Shown here piece after piece: positions 17,889-26,459 of a stretch of DNA of 64,000 nt; the first letter of the stretch is position 1, and every line of letters begins with the position of its first letter. The DNA lies in NCBI GenBank assembly GCA_049322795.1, contig JBMOQH010000005.1, positions 62,001 to 126,000 of the forward strand, in the 5' to 3' direction. The DNA comes from Immundisolibacter sp049322795 (GTDB lineage Bacteria; Pseudomonadota; Gammaproteobacteria; Immundisolibacterales; Immundisolibacteraceae). Below the pieces are notes generated by a model. It was not told the origin of the DNA, searched no databases, and was given only the letters and a program-made list of their open reading frames with translations. Both the position numbers and the translations under genes were made by a program.

Positions 17889-19658
17889 ATGACAGCGCCG
17901 CCGAGGCTTCGCGCGTTCGCCGCGGCGGTGGTTTCAAGCAAGCGCGGCGCGGTGGCGCTGAACCTCTCCCTGCTGTTGCTGGCCGGCCTCACCGAGGGCA
18001 TATCGCTGCTGGTGTTCGTGCCGGCGCTGCAACTGCTGCAGGGTGCCGACACCCAGCACGGCGTCGTGGCCCGCACGCTCGCCACAGTCGGCGTGCCATA
18101 TCGCCTGGAAGCGGTGCTGGCGCTTTGCGTCGCCCTGGTCGGCCTGCGCGCGCTGCTGGTATACGGCAAAAACCGCTGCGCGGCGCGGCTGCACTTCGGT
18201 TTTGCCGACCAGCTGCGCCTTCGCCTTTACCGCGCGCTCGGCGAGGCGCAATGGGCAGTGGCCGGCGCGCTGCGCAGCGCCGATATCGAGAACGTGCTGA
18301 CCGAAGGCATCAACCGCGTCCAGTCGGGCTTATGGGCGCTGCTGTTGCTGGTGCAGGCAGTGGTGCTGTTTGGCATCTACATGGCCCTGTCGGCCGTGGC
18401 GTCGCCCGCGCTCACGGCGCTGGTGGGCGGCGCCGGATTGGCACTGATGCTCGCGCTGCGCGGCCAGCGCCGCCAGGCGGCAGCGCTCGGAGCGCAACTC
18501 AACGATGACCGGCAAGCGTCGTATCGGGAAATGTCGACGCTGGTGAGCGGCCTGAAGGTAGCCAAGAGCTTTGGCACCGAGCGCGGGCACGTGCACCGCT
18601 TCGCCAGCACGATGGATGCGCTGCGCGCCGGCTACATCCGTTACGCCGACCTCAGCGCCAGGTGCGGTCTGTGGTTCCAGGTCGCCGCCGGTGCGCTGCT
18701 GGGTGGCGCGGTGTACGTCGGCTCGCGGCAGCTGGCGCTCGACCTGCCGACGCTGCTGCTGCTGGTGTTCTGCGTGGCGCGACTCGCGCCGTATCTGGGC
18801 CAGGTGCAGATGTATGCGCAGGAGCTGATGTTCGCCCTGCCCGCCTGGGAGCAGGTGCGCGCGCTCGAGGCGACGCTGGCGCGCGCCCGCGAACCGAACG
18901 ACAGCGGCGACGTGCACTTCACCCTGCGCGACGCGATCACCGTCGAGCACCTGACGGTGATCTACCCCGGTGCCGAGCGAGCGGCGCTGGATGGCGTCAG
19001 CTTCAGCCTGCCGGCCGGGCAATGCACGGCGCTGATCGGTCCATCCGGAGCCGGCAAGAGCACGCTCGCCGATGTCCTGCTCGGTCTGATCCCGGCCGCC
19101 TCGGGCAGCGTGCGAATCGACGGCCAGGTGCTGGCGCCGCCGCTGATGCTGGCCTGGCGCCGGCGTGTCGGCTATGTGCAGCAGGAGACCTTTCTGCTGC
19201 CCGAGAGCGTGCGCGACAACCTGCGTCTGGGCGACCCGCACGCCGATGACGCGGCGTTGTGGCGGGCGCTCGATCTGGCCGCGGCGGCGGACTTCGTGCG
19301 CGCCCTGCCGCAGGGGCTCGACACGCCCGTCGGCGAGCGCGGCTCGCGGCTGTCGGGCGGCGAGCGCCAGCGTCTGGCCTTGGCACGTGCGTTGCTGAGA
19401 GACCCATTGCTGCTGATTCTCGACGAAGTGACCGCCTCGCTCGACGCGGGCAACGAGGCGCTGGTTGGCGAGGCCCTGGATGGCCTGCGAGGGCGGGTGA
19501 CGATTCTGCTGATCACGCACCGTCAGGCCTTGGCGCGCCATGCCGACCGGACGCTGGCCCTGGAGGCCGGGCGGGTGCGCCACGAGACGCAGCAGCCGGC
19601 AGAGAAAATCAACGGCGCGGAACCGTCTCAGGGTCGAACGGCAGCGCTCCCCGTCTAG
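17889..19658 (+). CDS. ABC transporter, fused permease and ATPase (lasso exporter, D protein)
   Basis: A 589-residue half-transporter. About six membrane segments occupy residues 20-330. The ATPase domain follows, with Walker A GPSGAGKSTL near residue 382, signature LSGGERQRLALARAL near 487, Walker B LLLILDEVTASLD and the switch histidine in LLITHRQAL. In lasso clusters this protein exports the mature peptide and confers self-immunity. I start it at the ATG at 17889, seven bases after the nucleotidyltransferase stop, because the longer frame to 17676 runs inside that gene. No peptidase C39 domain is present, which fits the separate B2 peptidase encoded downstream. Confidence 0.9.
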   Translation: MTAPPRLRAFAAAVVSSKRGAVALNLSLLLLAGLTEGISLLVFVPALQLLQGADTQHGVVARTLATVGVPYRLEAVLALCVALVGLRALLVYGKNRCAARLHFGFADQLRLRLYRALGEAQWAVAGALRSADIENVLTEGINRVQSGLWALLLLVQAVVLFGIYMALSAVASPALTALVGGAGLALMLALRGQRRQAAALGAQLNDDRQASYREMSTLVSGLKVAKSFGTERGHVHRFASTMDALRAGYIRYADLSARCGLWFQVAAGALLGGAVYVGSRQLALDLPTLLLLVFCVARLAPYLGQVQMYAQELMFALPAWEQVRALEATLARAREPNDSGDVHFTLRDAITVEHLTVIYPGAERAALDGVSFSLPAGQCTALIGPSGAGKSTLADVLLGLIPAASGSVRIDGQVLAPPLMLAWRRRVGYVQQETFLLPESVRDNLRLGDPHADDAALWRALDLAAAADFVRALPQGLDTPVGERGSRLSGGERQRLALARALLRDPLLLILDEVTASLDAGNEALVGEALDGLRGRVTILLITHRQALARHADRTLALEAGRVRHETQQPAEKINGAEPSQGRTAALPV

Positions 19659-19670
19659 TGCAGGTGTGCC

Positions 19671-19970
19671 ATGAGCGAAGCCGCCGTCGAAACGCCGCCC
19701 GGCCGTCACTGGAAACAGGCGCCGGGCGTGGTGCAAGCCGAGTTCGGTCCGGGTCAGACGGCCCTGTTGCACCTGACCACCGGGCGTTATCACGCCCTGA
19801 ACGGCGTCGGTTCGCGCATCTGGGCGCTGCTCGCCGAGCCCTGCACCTTGGCCCGGTTGAGCGCCACGCTGTGCGGCGAATACGACATCGATGCCGCCCG
19901 CTGCGCGCCGGAAGTCGAACAGTACCTGTCGGTGCTGCAGGGGCTTGACCTGATCGAGCCTACCCCGTGA
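19671..19970 (+). CDS. PqqD-like leader-binding protein (lasso B1, RRE domain)
   Basis: A 99-residue PqqD-family protein with the pattern of RiPP recognition elements: short beta strands around LLHLTTGRYHALNGVGSRIWALL, then a winged-helix-like helical part with LSATLCGEYDID. In split-B lasso systems it binds the YxxP region of the leader and presents the precursor to the B2 peptidase and the cyclase. It sits 12 bp after the exporter gene, and its stop overlaps the GTG start of B2, so the two are probably translated in a coupled fashion. Confidence 0.88.
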   Translation: MSEAAVETPPGRHWKQAPGVVQAEFGPGQTALLHLTTGRYHALNGVGSRIWALLAEPCTLARLSATLCGEYDIDAARCAPEVEQYLSVLQGLDLIEPTP

Positions 19971-20392
19971 GCGAGCGCTGGAAAACGCTGTGGCAGCGCC
20001 GCCGACTGGTGGCCGAGGCCGGGGTGGCGCTGCTGCGCGCCAACTGCACGGTGCTGCTCACGCGCGGCCAGCGGCTGATGCGCTCGCTCGGCGAACCCGC
20101 CGACGACACGTTGCCCACACCCTCGGCCAGCGACCTCGAGACAGCGCGCGACGTTGGCTGGGCGGTCGAGCTGCTCGCCGTGCGTGGCCCGCTGCGCACC
20201 GCCTGTCTGGGCCAGGCGCTGGCCGCCCGCCGGCTGTTGCAGCGCCGCGGCATCGCCAGCACGCTGACGCTCGGGCTGTGCCGACGCGATGACGGCGGGC
20301 TCAGCGCGCATGCCTGGCTGCGGGTCGGCGGGCACACCGTCACCGGCGGGCGGGGTCGAAGCGCCTTCGCACCCGTGGCGGGCTTCCGGTGA
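19967..20392 (+). CDS. Lasso leader peptidase (B2, transglutaminase-like cysteine protease)
   Basis: A 141-residue B2 protein starting at a GTG that overlaps the PqqD-like gene. The catalytic cysteine is Cys80 in LRTACLGQALAARRLLQRRGI and the catalytic histidine is His115 in SAHAWLRVGG, the usual transglutaminase-like pair. It removes the leader from the precursor in an ATP-assisted reaction with the cyclase. Its length is normal for split B2 proteins. The stop overlaps the start of the kinase gene, so B1, B2 and kinase form one coupled unit. Confidence 0.9.
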   Translation: MSERWKTLWQRRRLVAEAGVALLRANCTVLLTRGQRLMRSLGEPADDTLPTPSASDLETARDVGWAVELLAVRGPLRTACLGQALAARRLLQRRGIASTLTLGLCRRDDGGLSAHAWLRVGGHTVTGGRGRSAFAPVAGFR

Positions 20393-21327
20393 CGTCGACC
20401 TACCGCTACCAGCTCGCCGGCCTAGCGTTTCAGGCGCCGGTTCCACTGCCAGAACTCGGCACCGAACAGTCCGACGCCAGCGAAGCCGATGTGCAGATCG
20501 TGGAAAGTGCGGTGCCGGCGCCGCCCCAGGGGCCGGCGCCGCTCGGCGGCATGGCATGGTCCAGCACGTCCGATTGCTGCCTGCTCGACATCCATGGTGT
20601 GGCGCGCTTTGCGGTGAGCGGCGGGCGCGACATCAGCTTCGAGCGGACGGGCGGCGCCAGTGACCATCTCCTGCGCCTGTACCTGCTCGGCTCCGTGCTC
20701 GGCGCGCTGTGGCATCAGCGCGGCGTTTTGCCGCTGCACGCCGGCGCGGTTGCGATCGATGGCCGGGCATGGGCCTTCGTCGGGCAGTCCGGCGCGGGCA
20801 AGTCATCTCTGGTGGTCACCATGGCGGCCTGCGGCGCCGGCTACCTGTGCGACGACGTGTGCGTGGTGCAGATGACTACCGACAAGGGCGCGTATGTGTG
20901 GCCCGGCCTCGCGCGGCTGCGCGTGAGTCCGGAAATCTGCGAACTGCTGGCGCTGGCCGGTGAGCCGCCGGTCGATCCGATGGGCAAGTACACGCTCGCC
21001 CCGCGGTGGCCGCGCCCGCACGGCACGCGTCCGCTGGCCGGGGTGGTAGTGCTCGAAACCGACCACGACGCGGCCCAGCCGGCGCTCGATCGCCTCGATT
21101 CGGCAAGCGCGCTCAGCGCGCTGTTGACGCACACCTACCGGCCCGAATATCTGTCGATGGAACAGCGGGCACGGCACTTCGGGTACTGCGCGGCGGTGGC
21201 CAGGCAGGTACCGGTATACCGCCTGCGCCGCTCGTGGGGCACGGCGCGTCTTCGTGGCGATGCGTTGCACGTGTCAAAGCTGCTGGCGGGGCTGGCGGCG
21301 ACCGACCGGCCTGCACGGGCCCGCTGA
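20389..21327 (+). CDS. HPr-kinase-like serine kinase of the lasso cluster
   Basis: A 312-residue protein related to the kinase domain of HPr kinase. It has the LPLHAGAV histidine, a Walker A loop GQSGAGKSSL near residues 131-140 and the paired aspartates of YLCDDVCVV near 154-155. It lacks the N-terminal domain of real HPr kinase, and there is no PTS gene nearby. In paeninodin-type clusters such kinases phosphorylate the C-terminal serine of the lasso precursor. The precursor here ends Ser-Ser, so the same reaction is predicted. It starts at a GTG overlapping the B2 stop and ends 23 bp before the convergent glycosyltransferase gene. Confidence 0.85.
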   Translation: MTSTYRYQLAGLAFQAPVPLPELGTEQSDASEADVQIVESAVPAPPQGPAPLGGMAWSSTSDCCLLDIHGVARFAVSGGRDISFERTGGASDHLLRLYLLGSVLGALWHQRGVLPLHAGAVAIDGRAWAFVGQSGAGKSSLVVTMAACGAGYLCDDVCVVQMTTDKGAYVWPGLARLRVSPEICELLALAGEPPVDPMGKYTLAPRWPRPHGTRPLAGVVVLETDHDAAQPALDRLDSASALSALLTHTYRPEYLSMEQRARHFGYCAAVARQVPVYRLRRSWGTARLRGDALHVSKLLAGLAATDRPARAR

Positions 21328-21350
21328 ATCCGGCCGGCCTGCGCGCCGCT

Positions 21351-22823
21351 TCAGAAGGCGTTCTCGCCGCCGACCACCACGCGCGCGGTGCGCAGCAGGA
21401 TCCGCAGGTCGAGCCACAGCGACCAGTGCTCGATGTAGTGCAGGTCGTGCTCGACGCGCCGGGCAAGCTTTTCCGGCGTGTCGGTTTCGCCGCGCCAGCC
21501 GTTGACCTGCGCCCAGCCGGTGAGGCCCGGCTTGACGCGGTGGCGCGCCGCGTAATGCCGCACCACGTCCTCGTAGATCTGGTCGCCCGCCTTCGCCTCC
21601 AGGGCATGCGGACGGGGGCCGACCAGCGACATCTCGCCCGTGATCACGTTCAGCAGCTGCGGCAGCTCATCCAGGCTCGTGCGGCGCAGCACGCGCCCGA
21701 CGCGCGTCACGCGTGGGTCGTCGCGCTGCGTGAGCACGCTCGCGTTGGCGTCGGTCATGTGCTGGTACATGGTGCGGAATTTCCACACCCGGATCAGGTT
21801 GTTGTTGAAGCCGTAGCGCGTCTGGCGAAAAAACACCGGCCCGCGCGAGTCGAGCTTGATGGCCGCCGCGATCACCGCCATGAGCGGCGCGCACAGGGCC
21901 AGCAGCAGGCTGCCCAGGATGTGGTCTTCCGCCGCTTTGAGGAGTGCCGCCGACCCGCAAACCGGCCGGTCCACCACCCGCAGAAGCGGCACCCCGCCGA
22001 CCATGTCGGCCTGCCGCTGCAGGAACTCGAATTGCAGGAGTTCAGGTGCCAGGCGGATATCGACCGGCGTGTCGGCGATCTCGTCCAGGATGCGCATGAT
22101 GCGATCACGCTCGGCCCAAGGCAGGGCGATGATCACCTGATCGATCTCGTTGCGGCGGATCAGGCGGACCAGATGCTCGATGTTGCCAAGAACCCGTACC
22201 TGCTCCAGGTACGCAGCCTGGGGGCGGTCCTGGTCGTAGGCAAATCCGATGATGCGCGTGCGGATGTCGCGGCTTTTCAAGTGCCGCACCAGACGCTGAC
22301 CGTGATCGGTCGTGCCAACGACTACCGTCCGTTGCGCCAGCCGGCCATCGCGGAGCCAGGTTGCGGTCAGCGTGGCGAAAGCCAATCGCACCAGCGCCGG
22401 CAGCAGCAGGCCGAACGCCAGCCACGACGCCAGCCACAACCGAGGGTAGACATCGGCCAGCCGGGGGTACGCCAACTGGCAGCCCACCAGTGCCGCCATG
22501 GTCAAGACCCAAGCGCACTGCTGCCGCTCCAGGCCCGCGCGCAACGTGAATACGCGTGACAGGTGATAGGCGCCGAGGCGCTGGTACATCCAGGCGGCGG
22601 CCAAGGTCACGACCACGACGGTGGCCAAGGGTAAGGTCGTCATTGCCCCCAATGCCGGATGCGCCCACCAGGCCATCCAGCCCGCAAGCGCTACGGCGGC
22701 CGCCTCACTCCAACGCAAGGCCAGCACCGCCAGCCATGGGGCGGTTGGCCGGGCAGTCCGCGGCCGTCCGGAACGGCGCTCGACGGCAATGGCATCGGTT
22801 GCGGTCGTCGACATCAAGGGCAC
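21351..22823 (-). CDS. Polyprenyl-phosphate sugar phosphotransferase (WcaJ-like initiating enzyme)
   Basis: A 490-residue membrane protein with four to five N-terminal membrane segments, a middle nucleotide-binding-like domain (VVVGTTDHGQRLVRHL) and a C-terminal bacterial sugar transferase domain. That domain shows KFRTM, RRTSLDELPQLLNVITGEMSLVGPRP and KPGLTGWAQVNGWRGET, characteristic of undecaprenyl-phosphate glucose phosphotransferases. It starts a repeat unit by moving a sugar phosphate to the lipid carrier at the cytoplasmic face. It is downstream of the polymerase gene on the same strand and opens the exopolysaccharide locus. The sugar, glucose or galactose, is not fixed. Confidence 0.9.
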   Translation of the reverse strand: MPLMSTTATDAIAVERRSGRPRTARPTAPWLAVLALRWSEAAAVALAGWMAWWAHPALGAMTTLPLATVVVVTLAAAWMYQRLGAYHLSRVFTLRAGLERQQCAWVLTMAALVGCQLAYPRLADVYPRLWLASWLAFGLLLPALVRLAFATLTATWLRDGRLAQRTVVVGTTDHGQRLVRHLKSRDIRTRIIGFAYDQDRPQAAYLEQVRVLGNIEHLVRLIRRNEIDQVIIALPWAERDRIMRILDEIADTPVDIRLAPELLQFEFLQRQADMVGGVPLLRVVDRPVCGSAALLKAAEDHILGSLLLALCAPLMAVIAAAIKLDSRGPVFFRQTRYGFNNNLIRVWKFRTMYQHMTDANASVLTQRDDPRVTRVGRVLRRTSLDELPQLLNVITGEMSLVGPRPHALEAKAGDQIYEDVVRHYAARHRVKPGLTGWAQVNGWRGETDTPEKLARRVEHDLHYIEHWSLWLDLRILLRTARVVVGGENAF

Positions 22824-22884
22824 TCCAGGTTCGAGTAAACGCCCGACGCGGCGGGCAGTCCTCCCCCTTGGACGCGCTGATCGG

Positions 22885-24315
22885 TCACTGCGTGGCGACC
22901 GGTTCGGAATCGAGACGCTTGTGCCGGCCTGCGGCTGCCGCCTCCAGGGGCAGGCCGGGATAGGCGCTGATGGCCAGGTTCAACATCAGCGCAAGCCACA
23001 ACAAGGGGCTGCTCACGGTTGGGCTGGACACGGCATGAGCGGCCAGCAGGCCGAGCGCGAAGGCTCGGAATGGCCAAGCGGCGCGTCCACCGAGTGCCGC
23101 CGGCGGCGCGTTTCCGAAGCGCACGAGACACAGGCCGACGAACACCGCAAACGCCACGGTGCCGGCCAGCCCCACGTTCGACAACAAGGCCGCCGGCAAG
23201 GTGCTGGGACGGTGGCTGCCAAGCCCGATGCCCATTCCCCACGTGGTTTCGAACGCCTCGTAGCCCATCCGATCGGCGGCCGTGCGGTCCTGGAACGAGC
23301 CCGTTTCGGTCTTGCCGGCAATGCTGTGTTCGTAAATCGACCGTATGTCACCCTGGTGCCTGACGGCGAAGCTGGCAGCGCCGATCACCGCCACCAAAGC
23401 CAGCATGAAAACGGCCAGCCGGTTGCGCCCCGAGGACGGCGCCGGCCCACCAAGCAGCCGCGACAGCGCCAGCGCGAGCAACATCGCCGCCAGCCACAGC
23501 GCGAGCAGCGCGTATGCCGTGGTTGACGTTGAAATCAACAGCGCGGCGGCCGCCGCCAGCATCATCAGCAAAGACATTGGGCGCCGATCGCCGAGATAGC
23601 ACCCACTCGCATAGGCCAGAAACCCGCCGTAGGCGTAGGCCAGCGCCGAGGGCTCCGAAAAAGGGCCGCTGATCCGGGCGATATCGCCGAAAGCCTGCTC
23701 GTGTGCCACCGCATAGAACGCGTTGGAATGCAGGAACGCATCCGGGAAGTACAGCCCGAAGTGGTGCGCCAGCCAGTCCCAGGCCACGAACAGCGTGGCG
23801 ACGACAAAGGCGCTGCGTACGGCCGTGTGGGCAATCCCGAGCAGGGTCGACGCCGGCACGCGCAGCAGGCGATCCGCCAACAGCGCCACCAACGCGATGT
23901 TCAGGAGCAGGTACGCAATCTGGTTGACGTTCTCGCTGCGAAAGCTGTAACGCTCGGCCGATGACAGGTCGAACATCTGCCGGCCAGACACCACCCACAC
24001 TTCGTCCCAGAACACCGCCGTGGCCCAGAACAGCGCATTCAGGGCGGCCACCAGCAGCACTGCCAGCGGCGCCATGCGCACCAGAACGGCCCGACTCAAT
24101 CCGTAACCGCCCTGCATCAAGGCCAGCGTGCCGGCCATGCCCAGCAGCAGCAAGGCCATGAAGTACGCCGGCTGAACGCCGAACGACGCCAGATTGACCA
24201 CCGCCGCGGAGGTCAGCACGGCGCCGACGGCAAAGGTGGCCAGCTGCATGCGCAGGCCGGCAATCATGGCGACCGTGCACACTGGAATAAAGATCAGACC
24301 CGTCTGCGTCACCAT
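22885..24315 (-). CDS. O-antigen ligase/Wzy-like polysaccharide polymerase
   Basis: A 476-residue, very hydrophobic protein with about ten to twelve predicted membrane helices and a large periplasmic loop before the last helices (GKTETGSFQDRTAADRMGYEAF...), the layout of Wzy polymerases and WaaL-type ligases. Sequence identity across this family is low, so topology and the neighbours (initiating transferase, flippase, Wzc and Wza) carry the call. It would join lipid-linked repeat units in the periplasm. The start codon is uncertain because no strong ribosome-binding site is seen. Confidence 0.75.
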   Translation of the reverse strand: MVTQTGLIFIPVCTVAMIAGLRMQLATFAVGAVLTSAAVVNLASFGVQPAYFMALLLLGMAGTLALMQGGYGLSRAVLVRMAPLAVLLVAALNALFWATAVFWDEVWVVSGRQMFDLSSAERYSFRSENVNQIAYLLLNIALVALLADRLLRVPASTLLGIAHTAVRSAFVVATLFVAWDWLAHHFGLYFPDAFLHSNAFYAVAHEQAFGDIARISGPFSEPSALAYAYGGFLAYASGCYLGDRRPMSLLMMLAAAAALLISTSTTAYALLALWLAAMLLALALSRLLGGPAPSSGRNRLAVFMLALVAVIGAASFAVRHQGDIRSIYEHSIAGKTETGSFQDRTAADRMGYEAFETTWGMGIGLGSHRPSTLPAALLSNVGLAGTVAFAVFVGLCLVRFGNAPPAALGGRAAWPFRAFALGLLAAHAVSSPTVSSPLLWLALMLNLAISAYPGLPLEAAAAGRHKRLDSEPVATQ

Positions 24316-24406
24316 CAGAAAACCGCCCAGGGTTCCTGTCGTCTGTCACAAGACTGGCACTTTCCATGCCAGCTTTGTCTGGGCACTGCCATCAACAGGA
24401 ATCAAC

Positions 24407-25540
24407 ATGCGCATCGCAGTCATCTGCGAAACCTTCACCACCGGCGTCGGCCGTCACGTGGCTGACCTGATGGCCGCGCTCGCCGACCACGGGCACGAGG
24501 TCCACCTTCTCTACGGAAATCGACGCTTGGACCCGGCCCTGGTGCGGCAGGTCGAGGATTTGCCGGGGGTCCGGCTGCGCGCCTTCCCCATGCGCCGCGC
24601 GCCCCACCCGCAGGACGTGCTGAGCCTGTGGAGCCTGGCGCGCTATCTGCGCCGGCACGGCCCGTTCGACGTGGTGCACGGCCACAGTTCCAAGGGTGGC
24701 GCCTACGCGCGCTTGCTGGCCGCCATGGCGCGCACGCGGTGTCTCTACACCCCGCACGCGCTGGTCACCCTGTCGCCCGACCTCGGCCGTGTGGCGGGCC
24801 GGATCTATGGTCTGGCGGAGCGCTTGCTGGCCCCGTTGACCGATCGCATCGTGTGCTGCTCGGCGCACGAGCGGGATCACGCGGTGGCGCTGGGCCTGGG
24901 CGCGCAGCGCTGTGTGGTGGTGCCAAACGGCATCGCCCCGTTCCGCGCCGCACCGCTCGGCGTGCGGCAGCGCGCGGGCCTGGGGCCGGACACCGTGCTG
25001 GCGGGATTCATCGGGCGCCTTGAGACACAGAAAGCGCCGGATGTGTTGATCGAAGCGGTTGGGCACCTGCACCAGCGCGGCGCGCCGGTGCACCTTGCAG
25101 TCGCAGGCGATGGCGGGCTGCGCGATTCGTTGCAGGGACGGCTGGCCGAACTCGGCGCCGAATCGGCGGTGACCTGGCTGGGCGCCGTCGACGGCAGAAG
25201 CCTGCTGGCAGAACTCGATCTGCTGCTGATGCCCAGCCGTTACGAAGGCTTCCCCTACGTGCTGTTGGAGGCCCTGCACAGCGGCGTGCCGGTGATCGCC
25301 ACCCCGGTCGGCGGGGTGACCGAAACCGTCGTGGCCGGCGATTGCGGCCGTGTGGTGCCCATGGGCAACGCCGCGGCATTGGCCGACGCGGTCGAGCAGT
25401 TGGCCCTGGACGGGCCGCTGCGCGCCCGGCTGGCGGCCCGGGCACGGCAGCACGCTCACGCCTTCGACGTATCCACCATGGCCGACCGGATCGAAACGCT
25501 TTATCGCGCCGTACCTTCGGGCGTGGCGAGCGGCACGTAG
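24407..25540 (+). CDS. Glycosyltransferase family 4
   Basis: A 377-residue GT-B enzyme: N-terminal MRIAVICETFTTGVGRHVADLM with a glycine-rich acceptor loop, VVHGHSSKGGAYARLLA, and C-terminal donor-binding motifs GFIGRLETQKAPDVLIEA and MPSRYEGFPYVLLEALHSGVPVIAT containing the family ExxxxxxxE motif. I start it at the ATG at 24407, preceded by CAGGA; the frame upstream overlaps the divergent polymerase gene. Its end overlaps the convergent GT2 gene by 40 bp. It adds a sugar to the growing repeat unit; donor and linkage are unknown. Confidence 0.87.
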   Translation: MRIAVICETFTTGVGRHVADLMAALADHGHEVHLLYGNRRLDPALVRQVEDLPGVRLRAFPMRRAPHPQDVLSLWSLARYLRRHGPFDVVHGHSSKGGAYARLLAAMARTRCLYTPHALVTLSPDLGRVAGRIYGLAERLLAPLTDRIVCCSAHERDHAVALGLGAQRCVVVPNGIAPFRAAPLGVRQRAGLGPDTVLAGFIGRLETQKAPDVLIEAVGHLHQRGAPVHLAVAGDGGLRDSLQGRLAELGAESAVTWLGAVDGRSLLAELDLLLMPSRYEGFPYVLLEALHSGVPVIATPVGGVTETVVAGDCGRVVPMGNAAALADAVEQLALDGPLRARLAARARQHAHAFDVSTMADRIETLYRAVPSGVASGT

Positions 25541-26406
25541 GCGCGGTTGATGCGCCGGCGGACGGCATCGTAGAGGCGCGGCGAGCGCGCCCGCACCGAT
25601 TGGGACACCGCCGTCTTGGCGATGTTCAGCTCCGCCCGCAGTCGGGTGCGCCAGGCCGGCGCGCCGTAGGCGATGGCGATGTCGCGCACCTCGCGCACGG
25701 TGCGCCGGAAGGCGAGGTTCGACACGCCCTCGTGCGTCATGTGCCCAATGATTTCTGGATCGTGCACGCCGCGGCCTCCGGCGCGCTGCACGCGCTGCAA
25801 CCAGTCGTACTCCATGGAATACCGGTGCTCGACACAAAACAGTCCCACGCGCTCGAACAGGCTGCGCCGGGCCAGCAGCGTGGGGTGGTTGACCGGGGGC
25901 AGATGGGTGCCGAGCCTATTCGCGTACTGCGGGTCCCCGCGATAGGCAAACGCCGGCCGGCCGTCGCGGTAGAACAGCAGGTCGCCGAACACGAAATCCG
26001 CCCCGCTGCTCTCCAGCGTGGCCACCGCCCGGGCCAGCTGGCCCTCGGACAGCCAGTCGTCCGCGTTCAAAAACTGCACGTAGGTGCCGCGCGTCAAGGC
26101 CACGCCCTTGTTGAACGCATCGGCGATGCCGCGGTCCGCCTCGCTGAGCCAGAAATCCTGCGCCCGCAGACGCCGCTCGATCAGCGCAAGGGTCCCGTCG
26201 GTCGAACCGCCGTCGACGACCACGTGTTCGATGGTGGGTCCGCCCTGCGCCTGGACCGATTCGATGGTGCGCCCCACGGTGGCGGCGCCGTTGCGCACCA
26301 CGGTGACGATGCTGACGCACGGCGCGGGCGCGCTCGACACAGGGCGGTGGGCCGCCACGGCGGCGTAGGACGCGAGGGTCGGCGCGACTGGGTGATTTTT
26401 TTTCAT
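25501..26406 (-). CDS. Glycosyltransferase family 2
   Basis: A 301-residue GT-A enzyme. After a short N-terminal tail it reads VSIVTVVRNGAATVGRTIESV, VVVDGGSTDGT and FLNADDWLSEG, where ADD is the metal-binding DxD-type motif, followed by the acceptor region HPTLLARRSLFERVG. It lacks membrane segments and should act at the cytoplasmic face during repeat-unit assembly. It overlaps the end of the facing GT4 gene and is divergent from the next GT4 gene by 53 bp. Confidence 0.86.
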   Translation of the reverse strand: MKKNHPVAPTLASYAAVAAHRPVSSAPAPCVSIVTVVRNGAATVGRTIESVQAQGGPTIEHVVVDGGSTDGTLALIERRLRAQDFWLSEADRGIADAFNKGVALTRGTYVQFLNADDWLSEGQLARAVATLESSGADFVFGDLLFYRDGRPAFAYRGDPQYANRLGTHLPPVNHPTLLARRSLFERVGLFCVEHRYSMEYDWLQRVQRAGGRGVHDPEIIGHMTHEGVSNLAFRRTVREVRDIAIAYGAPAWRTRLRAELNIAKTAVSQSVRARSPRLYDAVRRRINRAYVPLATPEGTAR

Positions 26407-26459
26407 GGCATCAATTCACCCTGCTGGGTCTCGGCAAGATCTATGCAAGCAAGAACGAC

